This document shows, in pieces, positions 52,815 through 63,542 of a stretch of DNA of 64,000 nt. Positions within the stretch are counted from its first letter, which is position 1. The number at the start of each line of letters is the position of its first letter. The stretch is from Globisporangium splendens (lineage: Eukaryota; Oomycota; Peronosporomycetes; Pythiales; Pythiaceae): NCBI GenBank assembly GCA_006386115.1, contig VFIW01000178.1, positions 1 to 64,000 of the forward strand, written 5' to 3'. The notes beneath the pieces are model-generated. The model was not told the origin of the DNA. It worked only from the letters and a program-made list of their open reading frames with translations, and made no database searches. The translations under genes and the position numbers were made by a program.

Positions 52815-55082
52815 ATGCCTGGGTTCGGCAGTGTTGACGACGACGTTGACATGACCATACTCCAGCCGATCTACGAATTTGTCAAGGCGCCTCGTCTAGG
52901 CGAGTGGAGCCAACAAGCGCTCGTCCGTTTCGTGAAGGAGCGGAACCAGTACGAAGAGAAGATCAAGGAGAGATGCCGCGTCACGGGCGAAGCCGAGAGT
53001 AACGTGACGAGCGGGCTCAAGTCGTCGCTTGATCCCCGCATCCTTGACCACCTCTCCCACTATATCCTCAAGAAGAGCGTTTTTGACGTGACCGATGGCG
53101 ACATACGCGATTTGGTCGAGAAGAAGATCGGCCGAGTGGTGAACGATCATGTCCCTGACATAGTACCACTTTTCGCCGACAATCTGAGAATGGATCTACG
53201 ACAAGTGGATATTGAAGCCCGCATAGTGAAGTACTATATGGACTTCGAGCGTCTTGTTGAAGAGAACGGCTTAACTTCGTTGTTGGGCCGGGGGACGGCT
53301 CATTCCGAGACAGGAAAGCAGCGAATGAAGCTCCACTGCTAGATTCTGATCCAGAACGTGCAGCCAGATGTTTTGCGCGTTGAGATCACGCGCCTTACAG
53401 ATCTGACTCATCGGAACGCAAAAATCGATGACAGCGCGCTGCACGACCTTCTGGTGGACCGGGCAACGCGCCAACAGCAGTATCACCTCATACAGGGTGA
53501 AGTACGAGGCCAAGGCGGCCGGAAGCATCGAGAGGCAACAAGTGAGAACAAAGAGGTCTCAGGCAAGACCAAGGCTAATGCTATTCAGCATCAAGTGAAA
53601 AACAAGCCACGTGATATCCCGGCAGCTCCGCGCTCAAGATGTTGGGTCTGCAAGGGAGAGCATTGGCTCCGCGACTGCCCTATAGCCACCGATTCACAGA
53701 AGGCTGAAGCAAAGCGCAAAATGGCGGAGAGCCGAGAACGACGTACTGACAGACTGAAGCGAGTGACTGGTTCTGGCGTAGAGCCAGTGTTCCGTACAGC
53801 GTTGGTGAATGGCGTCCTTGAAGTGCCGTTCTGCCCGGACACAGGCGCAGACACTAACATCGTCGGCCGTGCGATTGTGGCTGAACTCGCGGACGTGTCT
53901 GGTGGGCTGGCGATCACCTCGGTTGATCCGCCAGTGGAAGTTCGTGCGGCAGGTGGCGAGCTCATGCACTGTCGTGAAAGTGTCTCGCTGAACCTGCAAA
54001 TTACAACAGCTGCAGGACCTCTACAGTTGCAAGATGTCAAGTGCCTGATTCTGGACGGTGAGGAAGAACTGCTGATCGGGACTGCCACATTGAAAAGTAT
54101 CGGGATTGACATGGACCGACTCTTCGAGCAGCTTGCAGAACGAGCGAATGATGACGCTGAAGCTGGTGATATTCCAAGTGGTTACATGGAGGTCCTCGGC
54201 ACAAGTACAGACGGAGAAGTTCAGCGAGAACTTGATCGAATGGTGAATGAAGCAATGGAAAACGGCTTCAATGAACATCTCCTCGATGAATTACGACAAA
54301 TCACATTGAGCTATTCTGACGTGTGGAGAACTCGTGTTGGTGCAGATGAAGCCGCGGCAGTTGAACCGTTGAACGTCCATGTGCACGACGATGCAACGCC
54401 CCACCGTACCAGTGTCCGTCGTTATCCTGAGCCTCAACGCCAGTTTCTCCGTGAATACGTTCGTGAGCTGGAACAAGGAGGGCTCGTGTACCGGAACAAC
54501 CATTCTCGTTGGGCTTGTGCCGCGCTTCCCGTCCGAAAGTCTGATGGTGGATTCCGAATCACTGTCGACTATCGTCCAGTAAACAGGATGACTGTCCCCA
54601 TTGCTGGAGTAGCACCAAACCTGGCAGTTGCCACCCAGTGCGTACAGGGCGCGTACGGGTTTGGCCGCTTTGACTTTCACAAGGGGTTTTGGCAAATGCC
54701 GTTGCATCCAGACTGCTAGGAAATGTACAGTTTTCTGACGGAGGACGGAATATTCACGCCCACCAGGGTGCCGCAAGGAGCAAGTGATTCTGCGGTGCAT
54801 TTCCAACTGCAGATGACGGAGTGTCTTCGAGAGATGCTTCATCGGGCGGTGTTAGTCTGGATAGACGACGTGCTTGTCCATGGAAGAGACGCGCGCAGCT
54901 ATCTGGACAACCTCATGAAATTCTTCGCCATTTTGAGAGAAAGAAAGCTGAAGCTGAACGCGAAGAAGTGCCTTCTTTTTGCAAAGAAAGTGAAATGGTG
55001 CGGGAAGGTAATTGATTCCGAATGGGTGGAGCACGATCCCGAACGCCTCTCAGCTTTGCGCTCGATGCCACTACCACCGACG
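52815..55082 (+). pseudogene. gag-pol: Decayed gypsy element F: gag, protease and partial RT
   Basis: A different gypsy lineage from A-E. Frame from ATG 52815 with a helical gag (PIYEFVKAPRLGEWSQQAL; FVKERNQYEEKIKERC), TAG at about 53340, and same-frame continuation (ILIQNVQPDVLRVEITRLTD). Zinc knuckle CWVCKGEHWLRDC (CX2CX3HX4C, one residue shorter than usual) near 53640. Protease PFCPDTGADTNIVG, then RT (GGLVYRNNHSRWACAALPVR; FRITVDYRPVNRMT; GFWQMPLHPDC), a second TAG at 54717, VPQGASDSAVHFQ, and WIDDVLVHG in place of YxDD. The RT is then cut by the E LTR at 55083. Both stops could be CAG to TAG changes. No LTR of its own was identified. Confidence 0.85.
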
Positions 55083-55686
55083 TGTAATGGGCTAAGGCTG
55101 CCATTACATGCAAGGTGGCTCTTTGTGTGTGTCACACACCACCTTGTGGAAGTGCATTGTGCGAAGATGTTGGGTGAAACACATAAAAGTGATCCCCACA
55201 TGCACAGGTGACGTCATCGTCTGACGTCAGAGCAATCTGTGTCTGAGTTGAGTGTTGGTCGCTCGCAATCATTGAGATTCGGCGTGGTTACGCACAACAG
55301 TACTCTAGACACGTGAGTGATGGTTCCTACTTGGGAAACTGCACTGGTGATGAGACCGACGTGTGTCTGCCACCTAAAGTGAGTGGCTGTAGCCAATCAC
55401 TTTGCAGGGAATTTTCCACGGGACTTCAAGTTCAAGTTTCTCGAAGATCCCCTAGGTTCAACCTCAGTGTACCCAAGGTTTTATATATCAGATTCATAGG
55501 TTTTATTGTGCATGTTTAGGTTTTAGTTATAAAACGTGTAGGAGCCCTAGTGGTGTTTTACATGTAGTGTCAGGAACCATAAGCTCATTTCAATTCAGTT
55601 GCATTTTGCCAAGTTCCCCTCAAGTCTTCCTCTTCAAGCGCAAGCGTGCGTGCCGTGTTTGAGGCTGTCTCGGATAGCCTCTTACA
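55083..55686 (+). repeat. 5' LTR of element E (TGTAATGG-type)
   Basis: 604 bp from TGTAATGGGCTAAGG to CTCTTACA. The start forms the hairpin TGTAATGG-10 nt-CCATTACA. Paired TGACGTCA palindromes lie at 55209-55216 and 55222-55229. PBS TGGTAGCACTTC follows at 55689-55700. Confidence 0.9.
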
Positions 55687-55793
55687 CCTGGTAGCACTTC
55701 GTAGTCCTTCCAACGACCAAGTCAAGAGTCTGCATAGGCCGCTTGTGTAGCGTGCGCGGACATTCCAAGACCCCTGTCCGATTGTGAGAAACA

Positions 55794-56837
55794 ATGGAAG
55801 GGATTGAGACGCCGGTGGGCTCGATGCCTGGAGAGACCGTGGAGCTGACGAATGAGCATTTTCCTCATTTGTCGAGCCACGAGTGGGCAGCCCTCGAGCG
55901 TATGCGAGCGGTCATCGGTGATGCGGCTGTGATCAGTTTGCTGAGATCAGCGTCACCGGATGAGCAGAGGAACGCGGCTACGAGCTTCATGCATCACGAG
56001 ATCATGAACTCTCATCGACAGCCCGCAACTCCTGTCACGACGATGAGAGTGGCACCTCTGAAGCTCGATGTATCTCCGTACCGTGGCGGAGAGAACGAAC
56101 CTCTAGCGAGATGGTTCGTTGAGTTGGATGCAGCGATCACTGCAAGACAACTACGGGACCCAATGCAGCAAGTGTTGTTTGCGATGTCAAGCCTTGCGGG
56201 TCGAGCGAAGAGTTGGGCGTATGGGAAGCGATTGGCGGAGCCACATTGCTTCTACGACCTGGACGACTTCAAGCGAGAGCTGAAGAAGGCTTTTGAGCCT
56301 CCGCAGAGCGAATTTTGGGCTCGCGCTGAGTTCTTAAAGCTTCGTCAGGGTAAATACGACCTACACTCGTACGCTCAACGAGCACGATACCTCGTGTCAA
56401 GTATCGTGAATGAGCCGATTGATGCCTCAACGCAAGTTGTGACATTCATGGCAGGGCTCAATGATGGTCCAATTCGGAACCAGCTGTTCCGCGAGTACCC
56501 CAAGACGCTGGATGAAGCCATCGAGCGAGCGATGCAAGAAGAATTCAGCATCAAGCAAGCCAAGTTCAACGGTTTCGGCCCTCGCCCTGTTCGACAACAC
56601 GCAGTCACACACGACGGTCCAGAACCGATGGACATCTCGTATGCCGATGCGACCGCTAACAGACAGCCATGCAATGACGGGAAGTGTTTCCGTTGTGGCA
56701 AGCCCGGTCACATCGCAAGAAATTGCAAGGTGTCCTTGCCAAGCCAGCAAGCGACACACGGTTCGCAATCGAATCGACCAGGCAGAGGCCGGCGATTCGA
56801 GCGTTCCCAACAGCCAAAAAACGGGAACGACCAGTAG
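55794..56837 (+). CDS. gag: Gag of element E (family D/E), 347 aa
   Basis: Capsid/nucleocapsid protein of the element. N-terminus MEGIETPVGSMPGETVELTN; capsid region about 95-260 (ARWFVELDAAITARQLRDPM; FLKLRQGKYDLHSYAQRARY); zinc knuckle CFRCGKPGHIARNC near 300; basic tail RPGRGRRFERSQQ. The frame is intact. The protease lies in the -1 frame beyond a slippery site at the very end of gag. The protease matches chimeric element D, so this Gag shows what D lost when its 5' part was replaced by family A. Confidence 0.9.
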   Translation: MEGIETPVGSMPGETVELTNEHFPHLSSHEWAALERMRAVIGDAAVISLLRSASPDEQRNAATSFMHHEIMNSHRQPATPVTTMRVAPLKLDVSPYRGGENEPLARWFVELDAAITARQLRDPMQQVLFAMSSLAGRAKSWAYGKRLAEPHCFYDLDDFKRELKKAFEPPQSEFWARAEFLKLRQGKYDLHSYAQRARYLVSSIVNEPIDASTQVVTFMAGLNDGPIRNQLFREYPKTLDEAIERAMQEEFSIKQAKFNGFGPRPVRQHAVTHDGPEPMDISYADATANRQPCNDGKCFRCGKPGHIARNCKVSLPSQQATHGSQSNRPGRGRRFERSQQPKNGNDQ

Positions 56838-56856
56838 GAGCGGGGCTCCCTACTGG
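56816..56856 (+). promoter_or_regulatory. -1 ribosomal frameshift signal between gag and pol (E)
   Basis: Slippery heptamer A AAA AAC (56816-56822) in the gag frame, an 8-nt spacer, then a hairpin with CCAGTAGG (56831-56838) pairing with CCTACTGG (56849-56856) and an inner AGC/GCT. The gag TAG (56835-56837) lies in the stem. Protease is open in the -1 frame. Confidence 0.82.
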
Positions 56857-57125
56857 GCGAACAAAGAGTTCTGTGAATGTCGTGGAAGCGCAGAACTCTT
56901 GCCCCGGTGTGCGCAACGCACATGAAGTTTCCGCGAACAGATGTGAGCGTGTCGAGCAAGAGCCAGCCTTGATAGTCCACAAGGTTAAGGTAGATGGTTA
57001 TTCAGAACCTCTACGGGCTCTTGTAGACACTGGTGCGTCGAACAATTTTGTCCGCACACAAGTGGTGAGAAGGCAAGGTCTGGACCTGCCTATCTCGAAC
57101 AAGGAAATGATCGTTCGCTTGGCGA
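56838..57125 (+). pseudogene. pol: Truncated protease of element E
   Basis: In the -1 frame relative to gag: RERPVGAGLPTGRTKSSVNV, then ALIVHKVKVDGYSEPLRALV, DTGASNNFVRTQVVRRQG, ending MIVRLA at the N. Close to the D protease (ALVDTGASNNFVRNEVIV). The rest of pol is missing at the ambiguous base. Confidence 0.85.
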
Positions 57126-57126
57126 N
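57126..57126. other. Single ambiguous base N at a structural junction
   Basis: The only N seen in the window. It sits exactly where element E protease stops and an inverted LTR fragment begins. It may mark a collapsed gap or a forced assembly join. Confidence 0.95.
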
Positions 57127-57592
57127 TTTATAACTAAAACCTAAACATACACAATAAAACCTATGAATCTGATATATAAAACCTTGGGTACACTGAGGTT
57201 GAACCCACGAGATCTTCTGGAAACTTGAACTTGAAGTGATGTGGAAGGTTCCCTGTGAAGTGATTGGCTACAGCCACTCACTTTGGGTGTCAAGGACACG
57301 TCGGTCTCATCACCAGTGCAGTTTCCCAAGTAGGAACCATCACTCAGTACTTGATTAGTACATGGATATCATCACTCTGTACTGATCAGTACATGTGAAC
57401 AACATTCTGCACTGATCAGCACAGAGAGCGCTCGTGACGTCGTTGGGATGACGTCACATGTGCATGTGGGACTGTCGTACTGTAATCCCTTTGTTATTTG
57501 TCTCTCCACAATGCACACTGAAGGTGGTGTGTGGCACACTAGATCTGGGAACAGATCCACCTTCATGTAATGACTAGGTATAGCCCATTACA
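57127..57592 (-). repeat. TGTAATGG-type LTR fragment, inverted relative to E
   Basis: Reverse complement of the first ~466 bp of a D-type LTR (TGTAATGGGCTATACCTAG at 57592). Contains TGACGTCG (57435-57442, one mismatch) and TGACGTCA (57449-57456), and the paired GTACTGATCAGTAC-like palindromes also seen in the D LTR. Confidence 0.88.
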
Positions 57593-57845
57593 TCCGAGGG
57601 CATCTTTCTGATCTTCAAAAGCACAGAGGGAAGGTGTCCAATGGTCTTTCACTCCTACACTCGTTCCGGATATAGTTGTTGGGTTGTTCCGGTAAATTTG
57701 AGGTAGTCTCGTCGCACGTTATTAAGCTGAAATGTTCTTGAAACCTGCACTTTACCCAATGCCGTTGTTCAACAGTCTCAAGACACTCGGCAGTTTGTGG
57801 TCTTGTCTTCTTCAATTTCTTCCGGTGATGCTAGAAGTCCTTTTC
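57593..57845 (-). pseudogene. MULE transposase fragment, C-terminal side (split by C2)
   Basis: Minus-strand frame that continues 63543-63867 across C2. Collapsing the TSD gives ARSDYEKDF-stop-HHRKKLKKTRPQTAECLETV and then WVKCRFQEHFSLITCDETTS. This matches the pattern seen after the catalytic core of Mutator-like transposases (x-HH-x-KLKK...W-x-x-x-F...T-S-N). It has at least one internal stop. The family call rests on pattern recall. Confidence 0.65.
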
Positions 57846-58204
57846 TGTGAGGAGGCTTGAGTGTTTGATGGTAAATTGAGAAGTGAGATTGAGAAAACTG
57901 TTAAGAAAAAAAACTCAACTACTTCGTTGCTAGTCCTTGCTCCCCTTGGGCTCTTCCTACTCGTGTTCTTTCACTTGCGTGCTACTTGATTTTTTACTGG
58001 ATTTTTTACTGGATTTTCTCATATCTGATTTTTCTTCATTTTGTGTGGACAGGAGGGCTTCTGAGATAACAGATGGATTCTCGTCCTATCTTTACCTATG
58101 CATAAACATACAATCATTCCTAAAGATGTCGTAATCATCTACCAACATTCCGACGTACCGAAATATTGGCACATTGTAGCATCATTGTACCGTCAACCCT
58201 TACA
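57846..58204 (-). repeat. 3' LTR of C2
   Basis: 359 bp, minus orientation, TGTAAGGGTTGACGG...CTCACA. Contains a short direct repeat of GGATTTTTTACT. Confidence 0.9.
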
Positions 58205-58287
58205 TCCTCCCACGATTGACTTCTCGTTGGAGCTGTTGATATTCTCCGACGAGAACATTCCAATGGGAGACGCTTTTGACGTTGTCT

Positions 58288-61200
58288 TCATTTTTGGTTG
58301 TAGTAGCGTTTCTGAGACTCTTGTGTTTGCTTAATTTGCTTCTTCGCTTTGTCAATTATCTTTTCTCTCTCATCGTGGAAGGTTTTTGCAATCTCAGCAA
58401 GATCGGTTGTTTCTTTGCGTTTGCTTATATTACTTGCTGCGGGTAGACCCACCGGATGACGCTCCTTACGTCCAGTGCCGATTTCAAACGGCGAAAGTCT
58501 AGTTGAAGCGCTGGTTAATGTTGCGTGAGCGTACTCTGTCGTTGCCAGTTTTTCTGACCAGTCGCGACCGTGGTATGATGTCATGCACCGAAGAGCGTCT
58601 TCCAGTATCAGGTTTTGTCGTTCAGTTTGACCATCAGCTTGGGCACGATGTGACGTGGTCATGTTCAACTTGATTCCCATAATCTTCGCTAACGAGCGCC
58701 AAAAGTGCGACGTGAACTTCGGATCTCTGTCACTTATGATCACAGCTCGCATACCGTGGTGGCGAACAACGTTATCGAAGAAGACGTGGGCAATTTTTTC
58801 TGCGTCGTCGGCAGTCTTGACTGCGACGTACTTGGCTCGCTTGGAGAATTTGTCGACGACTGTGAAAATCGCATCGTATCCATTCGATTCTGGGAGTCCG
58901 GTGATGAAGTCCATTGAAACAACTTCCCAGCATTCCTCTGGGATAGCGATCGGAATCAGCTTGCCATTCTTCTTTGCATTGCTGTGCTTCCATCTTGCAC
59001 ATGTCTCACAGCTGCTGACGTAGTCATGGATGTCTTTTTCTATACTCTTCCAATAGTACCATTGCACAATTCGGAGGTATGTTCGACGGATACCTGGATG
59101 CGCTGCGATGGCTGAATCATGGAAACTCGCGATGATCTTCGTGCGAAGTTGATAGTCCTCAGGTACACACAAACGAAGAGTGTTATTCTGCGTGCGGAGA
59201 TAGAGCAGCTCATCCATCTTTACGAACTTATCCGACGTGTCTTGGTTTTCCCATGCGTCGCGAAACTTCTTATCCTTTTTACAAGCGCTGATGAAAGCAT
59301 TGCGCTCGGCAGGTGCGAGAGATACTGAACTGTATGACGCGGCCATGGCGGAATGAATTTGAGGCACAGACTCTCCCCCAGCAAATTCTTTCGGCATGGT
59401 CGTGGCTCGAAAGGTACTACGATACTTGAGCGCGTGTGGGTGGGAGTCGGCAGTGCAGCGATGAAATTGAATCGAACCGACGTCTTGTGGCTGGCGTGAG
59501 AGTGCGTCTGCAACGGCGTTTAAGCTCCCACTGACGTGATGGATCTGGAAATTGAACTGCGCAATGAACGTCAAATAACGCGCGAGTTTGGCGGATACTT
59601 TGGGATGATGCAACAGCCATGGACATGCACTGTTGTCAGTAAATAGGATAAAGGGTTTACCGTAAAGATAGTGACGCCATTTCTCCAATCCCATCTTGAT
59701 GGCAAAAAGTTCTTTCTCATGCGTTGGCCAATTGAGTTCGTGCGTGCCCAGCTTCTTGGAGTAAAACGCGATTGGATGATCCGCGGAGCCATATTTTTGC
59801 GAGAGTACACCACCAACACAGTGCCCGGAAGCATCGGTCGTGACAATAAATTCACGATCAATGTCAGGCAGTTTAAGCACAGGTGCTCGCTGAAGCGCAT
59901 CCTTCAGTGCATTAAAAGTCATTCGCTGCGGTCCATTCCATTCCCACTTGGTGTCTTTCTTCACCAACGAGCTCAATGGCAATGCGAGCGTTGCAAAGTT
60001 GCAGATAAAACGTCGATAATATCCTGCAAGTCCGAGAAAACTCAGCAATTCTTTTTGACTTGTCGGAGTTGGCCATTTCGCGATAGCGTCAGTCTTCTTC
60101 GTGTCGACCGTAAGTCCTTGAGCAGAGATGGTGTGTCCGAGGAAGTTGACAGAAGTTGCAGCAAAGTGACATTTCGCTTCATGCGCATATAATTTCTCAC
60201 GACGCAATACTTCAAACAGGACATCCAAATGCTCGATGTGCTCTTCCATGGTGGTGGAAAAGACACAAATGTCGTCGAGATACACGACGATGAACGGGTA
60301 TTTTCCGAACAGAATGCGCATAAGACGTGACCATACGCCTGGCATTCCCGCTAAGCCAATTGGCGCAACACACCATTAATAGGTCTCTGAGTGTGTGCTA
60401 AATGCAGTGTACTTGCGCGGTTCCGGTGAGACTCGCATTTGATGGTAACCCTGAGCGAGATCTAAAACCGAAAATACTGATGCGCCTTGCATCTTATCAA
60501 AGAGCTCTTCGATTCGTGGCAACGGGATCTTCGGGACTACCGTTTGCGAGTTGACGTACCGGTAATCAATTACCCAACGAATCGGTAGAGTAGAATTGCC
60601 TGAGCTGATCCACTCCGATCTTGACGTTTGTTTGCTGGGACTTGGGTCTTTCATTGGGATGCCGAACACATTTGACACCCATGACGAGTCGGACAATTCA
60701 ATCCAGCCTTTCTTGAGCTTTTCTTCGACGAAGACGTCTAAAGCATCCTGCTCCGTCTTGGAGAGTCGAAACGGTGGACGGTTACTTGGCGTGGCGTCTG
60801 CTCTCATACACAGTTCAAACTCGACACGTCGTCGAGGAGGCAACCCATCCGGTAGCGCTTCCGGAAAGCCATCTTGGTATTTATTGATCAGTTTCTGCAT
60901 ATCTGGTGGAGTCTTGGTAATCTCGGTTGCAACTTGACAAATCTTAACGCGATATACTTCTTCGTATTCTTGTTTCTTGAGCTTTTGCTTGAACTCGGTG
61001 CTGGATACTTGGATAGCCAGAGTGGCGTCTACTTCTGGTTTGAAAAATACTTCATGAGTGCGATAGTTGATTTGTGGATCATACCAATGGTAGAACGGTT
61101 TGCCTAGGATTAGATCCTGAGTGTCACCCATTTTCCACTCCACCACAGGGATTTTGAACTTGCGACCACAAACTTCGACAACAACTTCTCCTTTTCGTGT

Positions 61201-62430
61201 GGATTGAGTAGTCGTGCTAGTTCCATCGAATCTGTTGACCTTGATTCGCAGTTCCTCGGCGAGCGTATTAATTGTCCCTGGCTTGATGATGTTGTCGGTG
61301 GCACCGCTGTCAAACATCACTACGATATCTTTGCCGTTACATTTCGCTGGCATTCGAACCAGTTCGTTTTCACCGTGCTCCTTTACTTCTTGCTGAATGA
61401 TTTCTTCTTCACTTGTTTCTGGTGTTGGATCTTCTTGACTTCTCGGTTGGACATAGAAATTGTTGGCTTCATACTCATGCTCTTCTTTATTCTCGTCGTA
61501 TTCAAAGTAGTTCACATTTGTTCTTCTTGGCGGTCGATGGCTTGGACGTTGTTGATTTTCTCGGCGGGCATCGTTGTTCTGTTTCTTGAAGCATTCATTG
61601 ATTAAGTGACCGGACTTCTTGCAGTAGGAACAATATTTATGTGGACGATTTGGCACTTGATGACTTCGACGAACTTGGGCATTGTCGATCTCCATTGGTT
61701 CGGGACCATCGTAACTTGGGAACGTTCGGGTTGGACGTTCGAATCTTGGAAATGGCTGAGAGTGCGGACGGAATCTTGATTGCGGGGACGGTCTTGGACT
61801 GAAGCGCTGTCGATTGTCACTTTGCTGCCGGAACGGTCCACCAAAATAAATACGATCATATTCCAAAGCAAGAGAAAAACACTCGGAAACATCATCGCAG
61901 TGGCGGTACTCGACTTCCCGACCCAGCTGCGGTAGAAGACCACGAGTAAAGTACGTGATTTTATCCAGTTCGCTGATGTCGCGGATCTGCATCAACAGCA
62001 TCCGATACTTGCCGATGTAGTCTTCTAGGGATTGGCATCGACTTTGACGTAGGTTGTACAGCTTGTCTCGCAACCGTCGCTGATTGTCCCGCGGCACAAA
62101 CTCTTTCGTGAGATTATGCATGAGTTCTTGGATGTCGTGGACCTTGTCGCGGTTCAACATGTACCATGCTGCGACATTTCCTCGAAAGTTGGCGGTCATC
62201 ATCGCGACAATGCGCGGTCCATTCGCTTCTTCTTCCCAGTTGATATTTTTGGCGGCCAGGAACCTCATCACATGGTCGAAGTATAGGTCGACTGATTCAC
62301 CAATTGCTCCTGAGAAATGAGGCAATGAGATACCTTCCACTCTTGTCTCCTTGCGCGCCAACTCTTCCATTAGGCGCTGCTGCCTCTCGGAGATTTCTTC
62401 AAATTGTCTGAGCAGTTCTCGAGACGCCAT
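58288..62430 (-). pseudogene. gag-pol: Gag-Pol of C2 with TAA in RT and 3' deletion
   Basis: One frame from ATG 62430: gag (SLPHFSGAIGESVDLYFDHV), intact knuckle CSYCKKSGHLINEC, protease DSGATDN, RT to ETY, TAA at 60376-60378 (C1 has CAA at this codon), then WCVAPIGLAGMPGVWSRLM and VVYLDDICVFS. RNase H (VTTDASGHC), integrase (CETCARW, SMDFITGLP, SDRDPKF, ADGQTERQN). The frame ends RYYNQK at 58288, where C1 continues for about 60 residues. After the deletion SVSHWNVLVGEYQQLQREVN survives in another frame, resembling the tail after a chromodomain. So the integrase C-terminus and the chromodomain are deleted. Confidence 0.9.
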
Positions 62431-62439
62431 GATGATATA

Positions 62440-62520
62440 CTAATTGTTGATATTGGTTTCTCTTTTGCATTTCTTTCCTATTCTTTTCTTCTTCTTTTAT
62501 TGCGATTATTGTTTTCAATT
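62440..62520 (-). promoter_or_regulatory. A-rich tract between ORF0 and gag (C2)
   Basis: On the minus strand this is an A/G-rich, T-poor leader (AAAAGAAGAAGAAAAGAATA) ending at the gag ATG. The equivalent of the B tract at 32341-32417; C1 has it at 23540-23640. Confidence 0.45.
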
Positions 62521-62646
62521 TTCTACACTACTTTGAGATAAATTTTACTTCTGAAGTCTTGGAAATGAAGCTTGAATTAGACTTGATACTGGTCACTCGC
62601 AACTTGATGGCCTCTCTTGACGCAACTTGAAATTGTGGGATCACTT

Positions 62647-62970
62647 TTACTCGGTTCTACTCTCCTTGGAACTGCGCTCCTCTTGATCGCTCTTGACTTC
62701 TTTGATTTTACGGTCCGTGAATGTCGTGATTAGAGTTTCGACTTGGTTGAGACGACTGAGCAGACGATCTGTGAGTTCTTGAAGCGCGTTTCTTTCGACG
62801 TGGCTGTGGCAGTTGGGGATCTCGTTGCGCATATGCTTGATGAGACTGAATTGACGCTCCAATGCTTGGGAGAACTTAGTGCGCAGACGATCAAGATTTT
62901 CAGCGTTGGTGGAGAGTGGCGCAAAAGAGGATCCGATGATTTCCGGTTCTCGAGTCTTTCGCTTTCCCAT
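62647..62970 (-). CDS. ORF0 of element C2 (107 aa, basic start, helical)
   Basis: A small sense-strand ORF between the 5' LTR (212 bp away) and gag (216 bp away). Begins MGKRKTREPEIIGSSFAPLS; the centre is likely alpha-helical with heptads (LRTKFSQALERQFSLIKHM, ALQELTDRLLSRLNQVETLI); the charged end is KSDQEERSSKESRTE. C1 preserves the frame almost unchanged except for its start codon, with two or three residue differences. This suggests constraint until recently. Same position, size and basic start as the ORF0 of B. No known domain; possibly an RNA-binding or regulatory accessory protein. Confidence 0.65.
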   Translation of the reverse strand: MGKRKTREPEIIGSSFAPLSTNAENLDRLRTKFSQALERQFSLIKHMRNEIPNCHSHVERNALQELTDRLLSRLNQVETLITTFTDRKIKEVKSDQEERSSKESRTE

Positions 62971-63182
62971 CTACTCGGACACACACGTCCAACACCAGCA
63001 AGCACACAAACCACACAATAAGCCAACTAAGAAACAGTGATTCTCGTTAATCTCTAGGGCAGCGCAAGCACAATGGCATTAAAGCTAACTTTTCGAGCGA
63101 GCGTTCCTTGCGTTGTCAGCACACGGTGGCTATTGGTGAGCGTCAGCCGGAACAAGCAGCTTGACCAACAAGTGCTACCACT

Positions 63183-63542
63183 TGTGAGGAGGCTTGAGTG
63201 TTTGATGGTAAATTGAGAAGTGAGATTGAGAAAACTGTTTAAGAAAAAAACTCAACTACTTCGTTGCTAGTCCTTGCTCCCCTTGGGGCTCTTCCTACTC
63301 GTGTTCTTTCACTTGCGTGCTACTTGATATTTTACTGGATTTTTTACTGGATTTTCTCATATCTGATTTTTCTTCATTTTGTGTGGACAGGAGGGCTTCT
63401 GAGATAACAGATGGATTCTCGTCCTATCTTTACCCATACATAAATATACAATCATTCCTAAAGATGTCGTAATCATCTACCAACATTCCGATGTACCGAA
63501 ATATTGGCACATTGTAGCTTCATTGTACCGTCGACCCTTACA
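63183..63542 (-). repeat. 5' LTR of C2
   Basis: 360 bp. Directly inside it on the minus strand, AG then the PBS TGGTAGCACTTG (about 63169-63180). TSD TTTTC outside. Confidence 0.9.

Larger units (their letters stand above)
57846..63542 (-). mobile_element. Complete Ty3/Gypsy element C2 with TSD TTTTC
   Basis: 5697 bp bounded by TTTTC (57841-57845, 63543-63547). LTRs at 57846-58204 and 63183-63542, PBS, ORF0, A-rich tract, gag-pol, polypurine tract (CGTGGGAGGA, 58205-58214). It interrupts a MULE transposase. Disabled by one nonsense codon and a 3' deletion. Confidence 0.93.
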
